Shown here in pieces: positions 8,030-14,239 of a stretch of DNA of 20,030 nt. The notes beneath the pieces are model-generated. The model searched no databases and was not told the DNA's origin. It was given only the letters and a program-made list of their open reading frames with translations. Source of the stretch: Bacillota bacterium (lineage in GTDB: Bacteria > Bacillota > Clostridia > Clostridiales > Clostridiaceae). The stretch spans positions 1 to 20,030 of the forward strand of contig JAEWQX010000240.1 of assembly GCA_023399035.1 (NCBI GenBank). The letters are read 5' to 3'. The translations under genes and the position numbers were made by a program. Each line of letters opens with the position of its first letter. The first letter of the stretch is position 1.

Positions 8030-8117
8030 ATTTGATTTTAAATCATAACAACATTTATTGATAAAAAAGATTCTTATAGTATTTTTTATGTATACTAGCA
8101 GATATAGGTTTATTTTA

Positions 8118-8154
8118 TTAGTCCTAAACATATAACTTATATGTTTAGGACTAA
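8118..8154. repeat. 37-bp palindrome with perfect 18-bp arms
   Basis: TTAGTCCTAAACATATAA (8118-8135) and its exact reverse complement (8137-8154) flank a single C at 8136. No T-run follows on either strand, so it is not a standard terminator. It lies between the ppaC terminator and the ATPase gene, 143 bases before the GTG. Possible roles are an operator for a dimeric or tetrameric repressor, or a leader structure. No similar copy was seen elsewhere in the window. Confidence 0.75.
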
Positions 8155-8165
8155 AAGGGATATAC

Positions 8166-8202
8166 TACTTATCTTTCAGTGATATTAGTATTTAGATAGG
8201 TA
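8166..8202 (+). promoter_or_regulatory. Secondary hairpin in the ATPase leader region
   Basis: TACTTATCT (8166-8174) pairs with AGATAGGTA (8194-8202) over nine positions including one G-U, around a 19-base loop. It follows the large palindrome by 11 bases. I could not match the region to a known riboswitch class, including yybP-ykoY, which often precedes cation ATPases. Confidence 0.35.
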
Positions 8203-8266
8203 ATTACAAATGTAGAGCACAGTTTATTAAAATCGGAATAACTTTTATTATGAAAAATATATATAG

Positions 8267-8284
8267 TATATAGAGTTCTATATA
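8267..8284. promoter_or_regulatory. Short dyad beside the ATPase ribosome site
   Basis: TATATAGA and TCTATATA (8267-8274, 8277-8284) form an 8-bp inverted repeat around GT, ending one base before the GGGAGG ribosome site. The dyad could bind a repressor or influence ribosome access. It is A+T-rich, so chance occurrence is possible. Confidence 0.35.
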
Positions 8285-8297
8285 GGGAGGAAAAGAT

Positions 8298-10847
8298 GTG
8301 ATACAGGAAAAAGAGCTGACCAAAGGTCTTACTACAAAAGAAGCTGAAAAACGAATACAAAACTTTGGTCTAAATGAACTGGAACATAAGAGTAAGGCAT
8401 CTGCAATAAAAATATTTTTATCTCAGTTCAATGACTTTATGGTGTGGGTGTTAATTGCAGCTACTATTATTTCAGGAATAATTGGAGATACGGCTGATGC
8501 TGTAACCATTCTTATTATAGTTATCATAAATGCCATACTTGGTTTTGTTCAGGAGTTCAGGACAGAAAAATCATTGGAAGCACTTAAAGAATTAGCAGCA
8601 CCAACCTGCAAGGTACTTAGAGATTCAAGTATAAAAATTATCAATTCTATTTATCTGACAATTGGCGATATTGTAATCATTGAAGCAGGAGATAGAATAC
8701 CAGCTGATGGTTTCTTTGTTGAAAGTTCAGGTATAGTGGTTGATGAATCACTGCTTACAGGTGAATCAGTAGGTGTTAATAAGGATGCACTTAATAAGAA
8801 CAATAATACTGGATTTATGGGAACTACTGTTGTAAAAGGCAAGGGTATATTTAAAGTAAGCTCAATTGGTATGAAGACAGAAATGGGTAAAATTGCTGAT
8901 TTAATTCAAAATATTGATGAAGAAAAGTCTCCATTAAATCAAAAATTAGAGTCACTTGGCAAAGTGCTAGTTTTAATGTGTCTTGTTATATGTGCAGTAG
9001 TTACAATAATGGGAATAATAAGAGGAAATAATATTACTGAAATGTTCCTTCTTGGAGTAAGTCTTGCTGTTGCAGCTATTCCGGAGGGCCTTGCAGCTAT
9101 TGTTACAGTAGCACTTGCACTCGGAGTATCGAGAATGCTTAAGAGGAATGCTCTTGTAAGAAAGCTTCCAGCAGTTGAGACATTAGGATGCACATCTGTT
9201 ATTTGCTCAGATAAGACAGGAACACTTACACAGAACAAAATGACAGTTAAAGAAGTTTATATAAATGGAAGAATATATGAACTTGATAAGGAAGAGCTGA
9301 ATGACTGCTTAAAGTTTAAAAAATCTATGGTGTACTGTAATGACTGTAATTATGACTTTAATAAGAAAAAAATGAGTGAAGCGCTTCATGGTGATCCAAC
9401 AGAAACAGCACTTATTAATATGTTTTTTAAAGAACCGGCAAATCTTAGGGAATTTATAGATAATGCACAGAGAGTATTTGATATTCCTTTTGATTCTACA
9501 AGAAAGATGATGTCTGTAATTGTAAAAGAAGCAGGAAAAGATACGTGTTATGTAAAGGGAGCTCCTGAAAGGGTTATTGAAAGATGTGATTATATATTAG
9601 AAAATAATAAATTAAAACCATTCACATATCAAAAGAAAAAACAGGTGGGGGAATTTATAACAGCTATGTCTTCAAGAGCTCTAAGATGTATAGCAGCAGC
9701 ATACAAGGAAGAGAATTTAAGCAAAAACAGCAAGCTTGAAGAACATTTAATATTCCTAGGTGTTGCAGGAAGTATAGATCCGCCTAGAGATGAAGCAAGA
9801 GATTCAGTATTAAAGTGTAAGCTTGCAGGAATAAAACCTGTAATGATTACAGGAGATCATCAGAATACAGCACTTGCCATTGCAAAGTCACTTAATATAT
9901 GTAACAACGAAGATCAGGTAATGACAGGAGCAGAAATAGAAAATATTAGTGATTCCGAACTTGAGAAGAAAGTTAAAAAGGTCAGGGTTTTTGCAAGGGT
10001 TTCTCCAAGTCATAAGTTAAGAATTGTAAGGGCATTTAAGAGAAACGGTAACATTGTTGCAATGACTGGGGATGGAGTAAATGACGCTCCAGCTATAAAG
10101 GAAGCTGATATTGGTGTAGCAATGGGGATTTCAGGTACAGATGTAACAAAGGAAGCATCTTCAATGATACTTATGGATGATAATTTTTCAACCATAGTTG
10201 CAGCAGTTGAAGAGGGAAGAATAATCTATGATAATATAAGAAAATTTATAAGATATCTTTTATCATGTAATTTGGGTGAAGTGCTAACTATGTTTTTGGC
10301 AACTATATTTTCTATGCCAAATCCTTTAAGCCCTATACAGATACTTCTTGTTAATCTTGCAACAGATGGACTTCCAGCAATTGCACTTGGTGTAGATCCT
10401 GCAGAAAGCGATATTATGAGACAGCAGCCAAGAGAAAAGAATGAAAGTATATTTGCAAGGGGATTAGTGGAAAAGATACTTGTCAGGGGCTCTCTTATTG
10501 GATTATGTACATTATTATCATTCATGGTTGGAAGGTATTATGGAATGGATCTTGATACTTGCAGGACACTAGCTTTATGTACACTTGTTATGTCACAGCT
10601 TATACATGTATTTGAATGTAGATCTGAAAGACATTCAATATTTGAAATAAAGCTGTTTACAAATCCTTACCTTGTAGGCGCAGTATCAATTTCTGTAATT
10701 TTAATATGTATGGTTCTTTATGTTCCATTTTTACAGGGAGTTTTCCATACTGTAGCATTATCAGTAAGTCAATGGCTTATTGTAGCATTTTTCTCAGGGA
10801 TAATTGCATTTATAAACAGTATTTATTTATTAGTTAAATCAAAATAA
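8298..10847 (+). CDS. Type IIA P-type cation ATPase, probably calcium-translocating
   Basis: This 849-residue membrane pump resembles SERCA/PMR1 ATPases, which export Ca2+ using ATP. P-type landmarks are present: TGES at 154-157 (actuator), DKTGTLT from Asp305 (phosphorylation site), and TGDGVNDAPA from Thr590. Cation-site residues match SERCA: IPEGL with Glu263 (M4), NLGE with Asn658 and Glu661 (M5), and NLATDG with Asn686, Thr689 and Asp690 (M6). In M8, Gln767 (SQLIHVFE) seems to replace the SERCA site-I glutamate, so the ion number may differ. About ten membrane helices are expected. The start is GTG at 8298, because the overlapping ATG at 8296 runs directly into TGA; AGGGAGGA at 8284-8291 is the ribosome site. 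A manganese role is possible for relatives. It is transcribed alone and ends at a strong terminator. Confidence 0.92.
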   Translation: MIQEKELTKGLTTKEAEKRIQNFGLNELEHKSKASAIKIFLSQFNDFMVWVLIAATIISGIIGDTADAVTILIIVIINAILGFVQEFRTEKSLEALKELAAPTCKVLRDSSIKIINSIYLTIGDIVIIEAGDRIPADGFFVESSGIVVDESLLTGESVGVNKDALNKNNNTGFMGTTVVKGKGIFKVSSIGMKTEMGKIADLIQNIDEEKSPLNQKLESLGKVLVLMCLVICAVVTIMGIIRGNNITEMFLLGVSLAVAAIPEGLAAIVTVALALGVSRMLKRNALVRKLPAVETLGCTSVICSDKTGTLTQNKMTVKEVYINGRIYELDKEELNDCLKFKKSMVYCNDCNYDFNKKKMSEALHGDPTETALINMFFKEPANLREFIDNAQRVFDIPFDSTRKMMSVIVKEAGKDTCYVKGAPERVIERCDYILENNKLKPFTYQKKKQVGEFITAMSSRALRCIAAAYKEENLSKNSKLEEHLIFLGVAGSIDPPRDEARDSVLKCKLAGIKPVMITGDHQNTALAIAKSLNICNNEDQVMTGAEIENISDSELEKKVKKVRVFARVSPSHKLRIVRAFKRNGNIVAMTGDGVNDAPAIKEADIGVAMGISGTDVTKEASSMILMDDNFSTIVAAVEEGRIIYDNIRKFIRYLLSCNLGEVLTMFLATIFSMPNPLSPIQILLVNLATDGLPAIALGVDPAESDIMRQQPREKNESIFARGLVEKILVRGSLIGLCTLLSFMVGRYYGMDLDTCRTLALCTLVMSQLIHVFECRSERHSIFEIKLFTNPYLVGAVSISVILICMVLYVPFLQGVFHTVALSVSQWLIVAFFSGIIAFINSIYLLVKSK

Positions 10848-10849
10848 TC

Positions 10850-10886
10850 AAAACAGCTGGATTTCACTTTGAAGTCCAGCTGTTTT
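10850..10886. terminator. Bidirectional terminator between convergent genes
   Basis: AAAACAGCTGGA (10850-10861) pairs with TCCAGCTGTTTT (10875-10886). The stem extends inward by a G-U and three more pairs, giving 16 pairs and a 5-base ACTTT loop. T-rich tracts lie on both strands. It lies 2 bases after the ATPase stop and also serves the minus-strand gene ending at 10962. Confidence 0.88.
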
Positions 10887-10961
10887 GTAATAATATATAA
10901 AATTACAGAAATCCTAAGGAATTTCATCCTCTAATTATAACAATCAATTCTTGAGAGTATA

Positions 10962-11393
10962 TTATCTTCTCATCATGTTTGTTGCCTGCTGACGAGATTT
11001 TCTAATCTGGCTGTGATCAACAGGTATTAAATCTTTCTTAGTTGTTAGGTTAAGGATATTCATAATTTGAACTTCTTGAGAGTTTTCCTTCTTGTTATCC
11101 TTTTCACCGTTAACACCCATGATTATAACTTTATGTCCTTGCTTAACGTTTATGAATTCAGGCTTCTTGAACCATCTGTTTTTCTTATACCAGCATTTAA
11201 CAACTTTACGACCAACTTCAGGCTTTATTATTAATTCCACCATAATTCTTTTAATTATAAAATAATCTTTCTCAACTATCTTTGCAGATAAAATAGTTCC
11301 AGATACACTTGTTATTCTGTCACCATATTTTTGCATATAAGCATCTTGAAAGTAGTTACCAAACTTACTAGTTAATTTATCTTTAAGACCCAT
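10962..11393 (-). CDS. Conserved-looking cytoplasmic protein of unknown function
   Basis: I do not recognise this 143-residue basic protein. It has no signal peptide or membrane segment. After an N-terminal helix (MGLKDKLTSKFGNYFQDAYM), residues about 28-115 alternate short hydrophobic strands with charged turns (GTILSAKI, MVELIIKP, KVVKCWYKK, HKVIIMGVNGE, VQIMNIL). This could be a small beta-barrel such as an OB or SH3-like fold; that is inference from pattern only. The C-terminus is basic (QIRKSRQQATNMMRR). Reading the minus strand, GCAAAGGAGT stands 7 bases before the ATG, a good ribosome site. It is the only minus-strand gene in the window, converging on the ATPase and sharing its terminator. 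Nothing nearby indicates its role. Confidence 0.8.
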   Translation of the reverse strand: MGLKDKLTSKFGNYFQDAYMQKYGDRITSVSGTILSAKIVEKDYFIIKRIMVELIIKPEVGRKVVKCWYKKNRWFKKPEFINVKQGHKVIIMGVNGEKDNKKENSQEVQIMNILNLTTKKDLIPVDHSQIRKSRQQATNMMRR

Positions 11394-11813
11394 ACTAATT
11401 ACTCCTTTGCAATAATAATATCAATAATAATGTTATTATATCATAGGTTACGTCATATTGGAAATTTAACAATAAATTATATTTATTTTAGATATTGAAT
11501 GATTTAATATAATTTTATTAATTAATTTTGTATAAATCATAGTTTATTGTATAACTATAAGCTAATTTTATTAATATATCATTATGTATTTAACGTTTTC
11601 ATAAGAATTTAGACACAAATCTGTCACAAGAATGAATTAGTATTATAGTATCAAATAATAATTGCAGATTATATTATATATAGTATGAGTTTTTATAAAA
11701 GCAAAAAAGATTTACAGATTTTAGAACGAAAATATATATTATATGATATAATGTAAGTATAGAATACATCTTAAAGAAAACATTTACAGGTATTTAATAA
11801 TAGGGAGATAGGG
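11394..11813. other. 420-base A+T-rich divergent intergenic region
   Basis: This gap separates two divergent genes and should hold both promoters. On the minus strand, TATAAT (complement of 11435-11440) with TTTCCA (complement of 11459-11464) at 18-base spacing could drive the gene starting at 11393. On the plus strand, an extended -10 lies at 11744-11752. TTGTATAA occurs twice in direct repeat (11528-11535 and 11547-11554), and ATAGTT/AACTAT (11539-11544, 11553-11558) form a small dyad. No gene or RNA motif was recognised. Confidence 0.55.
11744..11752 (+). promoter_or_regulatory. Extended -10 promoter element
   Basis: TGATATAAT contains a perfect TATAAT box preceded by the TG dinucleotide of extended -10 promoters. 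No -35 box at 16-18 bases is convincing, which extended -10 promoters tolerate. The transcript would start near 11759, giving a leader of about 55 bases before the gene at 11814. Confidence 0.45.
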
Positions 11814-12767
11814 ATGAATAAAAATATTAAAGAAATTTGCGATACTACAGTAAAAAATTATAGATATGCAGTTCAGAATTTAAGATATGATGGAGATTAT
11901 ATAAATCACTTTTCAGCTCTTCTTAACGGGTATTATAATAAAAATATACCACAAGATGAAGTAAAGGAAGTCAGACTATACATAAAAAATAATACATCAA
12001 AGATGTCGGTATTTAGAGGTGACATGCTTTATATATTATCATTTTTAATATGTGCAAGTGAACAGGATAATATAGAAATGTGTGATAGTATTATTGAAAC
12101 TTTCGATTTATTATTGGAAGAGAAATTTAAGGAATGTGAATACTTAGCATTAGCAGCATTTTCTCTAGTAAGATATATTGATAAAAAAGATAGAGTTATT
12201 ACAATAAAGAGAACGAAACATATTTTTAACATAATAAAACAGAAATATGGAAACCTTACAAAAGAAGATGATTATCTTCTCTGCACTCTTCTAGCAGTTA
12301 ATGGATTAGAATTTGACTGCATGACAGAATATATGGATTTCATATTTAACTACATGCATGATTTAAAACTGTTTTCTAATAATGGTATTCAATGTTTGAC
12401 TAATTCTATATTATTAAACAGCAATGAAAATACTCCTGATAAGGTTTCTAAATTATTAGTTGCTTTAGAAGATAATGAATTAAAGATAGGATATCAGTTC
12501 TTACAGCTTTTAGGCGTTATGGTAGAGGATCAGGATATAGATTCAAGTATTTCATCTATAAAGGAAGTAATAGAATATTTATGTGATGAAGAAAGTGAAT
12601 ATAATTTTTATATAGATAAGGATTTCAGAAATATGATAGCTTTTGTTATTGCGTTTAAGGATAATGACAATTCACAAAGAAAATATGTTGATGAATTGCT
12701 TGCGTTTGGAACTTATTCATTCCTTGTAAGTAAAAACCAGGGAATACTTAATGAAGTCCTTGCTTAG
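11814..12767 (+). CDS. Helical cytoplasmic protein of unknown function
   Basis: I do not recognise this 317-residue protein. It has no signal peptide and no clear membrane segment. The composition is acidic and rich in Leu, Ile, Asp, Asn and Tyr, and predicted helices repeat through the length (MLYILSFLICASEQDNIEMC, IIETFDLLLEEKFKECEYLA, YDYLL-like blocks, LLVALEDNELKIGYQFLQLL). The pattern suggests a helical-repeat fold of the ARM/HEAT or TPR kind, but no repeat consensus is strict enough to name one. AGGGAGATAGGG lies just before the ATG. It has its own extended -10 promoter and a strong terminator, so it is probably monocistronic. The neighbours (minus-strand unknown gene, dinB) give no functional clue. 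Confidence 0.8.
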   Translation: MNKNIKEICDTTVKNYRYAVQNLRYDGDYINHFSALLNGYYNKNIPQDEVKEVRLYIKNNTSKMSVFRGDMLYILSFLICASEQDNIEMCDSIIETFDLLLEEKFKECEYLALAAFSLVRYIDKKDRVITIKRTKHIFNIIKQKYGNLTKEDDYLLCTLLAVNGLEFDCMTEYMDFIFNYMHDLKLFSNNGIQCLTNSILLNSNENTPDKVSKLLVALEDNELKIGYQFLQLLGVMVEDQDIDSSISSIKEVIEYLCDEESEYNFYIDKDFRNMIAFVIAFKDNDNSQRKYVDELLAFGTYSFLVSKNQGILNEVLA

Positions 12768-12862
12768 TTCAATCTAAATCTGAAGCAGAAATTTATATAT
12801 AAAATTTATTGATAATTTAGGTTTACAGAATATAACATTAATATAAATATGTAAATAACATG

Positions 12863-12897
12863 TACGATCAGACAGCTGTATGTCTGATCGTATTTTT
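12863..12897 (+). terminator. Strong hairpin terminator
   Basis: TACGATCAGACA (12863-12874) pairs perfectly with TGTCTGATCGTA (12881-12892) around the 6-base loop GCTGTA, followed by TTTTT (12893-12897). It lies about 95 bases after the stop of the helical unknown protein and isolates it from dinB. Confidence 0.9.
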
Positions 12898-13054
12898 GTC
12901 TATATTTAATAATAGGGTTCTTTAAAGATGATATAATAATTAGCAGAGAAATTCAGTTATTCAGATAAATTTAATACAGAATTATGAATAAAAGCAGAAT
13001 TTAATGCATTTTAGAATAGTTTATGTGTAATTAGATGGAGGGAGATTTGTATTT

Positions 13055-14101
13055 ATGGATAATCATATACTGCATGTAGATATGGATGCTTTCTTTGCAT
13101 CTGTGGAACAGAGAGATAATCCTGAACTTAAGGGTAAGGCGGTTATTGTAGGTGGAATGAGTGAAAGAGGAGTTGTATCCACATGTTCATACGAGGCAAG
13201 GAAGTATGGTGTGCATTCAGCTATGCCTATGTTTATGGCTAAGGAGAAATGTCCTAATGGAATCTTTATTGGAGGACGTTATGGAAGATATACAAAAGTT
13301 TCTCAGGATATATTCAAGATATTAAATGATGTTACGCCTCTTGTTGAACAGGTATCAATTGATGAGGGCTACCTAGATTTATCACAAAGCAGATTCAAAA
13401 GTGGCATGGAAGCTGCAAGATATATAAAGACACGTGTATTTAGAGAAACTGGATTAACTATATCAGTAGGGATATCATATAATAAATTTCTTGCTAAACT
13501 GGCTTCAGATTGGAATAAGCCTAACGGTATAAAGGAAATTTCAAAAGAAATGGTTCCTGGGATATTGCTTCAGCTTCCATTATCAAAAGTTCATGGCCTT
13601 GGAAAAGTTTCTGTTGCAAAACTCAATAATATGGGTATTTTTTATGTAAGAGACTTATACAGGATGGATAAGGAATTTTATATTGAATACTTAGGGAAAA
13701 ATGGTCTTGATATTTACGACAGGATTAGAGGAATAGATACAAGAAAAATAGAAACTGTAAGAGAAAGGAAATCTGTAGGGAAGGAAAGGACTTTAAAGTT
13801 TGATACAGATAACAAAGAAGAGCTTCTTCAATATATAAAAGAATTTTCTTATGAAATAGAAGAGCTCCTGAATGCAAAGAATGTAATGGGAAAGACAGTG
13901 ACTCTTAAATTTAAGACTAAGGATTTTGAAAATCATACAAGAAGCAGGACTTTAAATAATTATATTTCACATAATGAGGAAATATATAATGTGTCTAAGG
14001 AGCTTCTTGAAAGTGAGGAATTGAAATCATCATTAAGATTGATAGGAGTAAGTATTTCTTCTTTTAAGGAGAGGGAAATAGAACAAATGACACTATTTTA
14101 A
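13055..14101 (+). CDS. dinB: DNA polymerase IV (Y-family translesion polymerase)
   Basis: DinB is an error-prone DNA polymerase that copies past damaged template bases. The 348-residue length is typical. The palm motifs carry the catalytic acidic residues: LHVDMDAFFASVEQ (Asp9, Asp11) and VSIDEGYLDLS (Asp103, Glu104). In the second motif Gly105 stands where many homologues have Ala. The central region contains the helix-hairpin-helix segment (LSKVHGLGKVSVAKLNNMGI), and the little-finger domain follows. The last five residues, QMTLF, match the beta sliding-clamp binding motif, so clamp docking is likely. The start is supported by GGAGGGAG about 10 bases upstream. No GAAC-N4-GTTC type LexA box was seen in the upstream region, so damage induction is not evident from sequence. 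Confidence 0.95.
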   Translation: MDNHILHVDMDAFFASVEQRDNPELKGKAVIVGGMSERGVVSTCSYEARKYGVHSAMPMFMAKEKCPNGIFIGGRYGRYTKVSQDIFKILNDVTPLVEQVSIDEGYLDLSQSRFKSGMEAARYIKTRVFRETGLTISVGISYNKFLAKLASDWNKPNGIKEISKEMVPGILLQLPLSKVHGLGKVSVAKLNNMGIFYVRDLYRMDKEFYIEYLGKNGLDIYDRIRGIDTRKIETVRERKSVGKERTLKFDTDNKEELLQYIKEFSYEIEELLNAKNVMGKTVTLKFKTKDFENHTRSRTLNNYISHNEEIYNVSKELLESEELKSSLRLIGVSISSFKEREIEQMTLF

Positions 14102-14128
14102 GATATTTATGAAAAAAGTATATCTATT

Positions 14129-14158
14129 TTGACACTTGAAGAATATTAATATTATATA
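14129..14158 (+). promoter_or_regulatory. Sigma-A-type promoter for the lon-like gene
   Basis: A perfect TTGACA (14129-14134) is followed after 18 bases by TATATA (14153-14158); TTATAT at 17 bases is the alternative register. The predicted start is near 14165, so the strong ribosome site at 14168 would lie almost at the 5' end of the transcript. It lies just after the dinB stop. Confidence 0.6.
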
Positions 14159-14167
14159 CTATTAATT

Positions 14168-14239
14168 TAAGGAGGAGACTACTTTGGAAAATTATAGCTG
14201 ATTTGATAAAAGAAAATTCAAAGTAGGATAAGGTATGTA
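14168..14239 (+). promoter_or_regulatory. Leader of the lon-like gene: strong RBS, mini-ORF and hairpin
   Basis: TAAGGAGGAGA (14168-14178) is the best ribosome site here, yet it lies over 60 bases before the lon-like ATG. It is well placed for a TTG at 14184 opening a five-codon ORF (MENYS, stop 14199-14201). CTACTTTG (14179-14186) pairs exactly with CAAAGTAG (14219-14226), extended by one G-U and one A-U pair, around a 28-base loop. A weaker AAGG (14230-14233) stands 6 bases before ATG 14240. Folding the hairpin would bring the strong site to about 13-16 bases from the true start. Confidence 0.5.

Larger units (their letters stand above)
7893..8297. other. 405-base intergenic region before the P-type ATPase
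   Basis: No credible gene is present. The region holds an A+T-rich stretch with the palindrome TATAATATATTATA (7980-7993), a strong terminator (7999-8029), a large palindrome (8118-8154), a smaller hairpin (8166-8202) and a short dyad next to the ATPase ribosome site (8267-8284). No -35/-10 pair with good spacing was found, although TATAGT (8075-8080) and TATACT (8091-8096) are possible -10 boxes. The ATPase promoter is therefore not placed. Confidence 0.7.

Noticed and set aside
8155..8297. Possible yybP-ykoY manganese riboswitch before the cation ATPase.
   Set aside because: The hairpins do not carry the conserved loop sequences of that class that I know, and no switching terminator is visible.
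11588..11601. Possible CcpA cre site, ATTTAACGTTTTCA.
   Set aside because: The right half matches but the left half has three mismatches, and it is not placed clearly against either promoter of the divergent region.
12893..13054. LexA/SOS box upstream of dinB.
   Set aside because: No GAAC-N4-GTTC or close variant was found by reading the region.
14101..14130. Possible dinB terminator: AGATAT and ATATCT arms followed by ATTTT.
   Set aside because: The stem is only six A+T-rich pairs and overlaps the -35 of the next promoter, so it is too weak to call.
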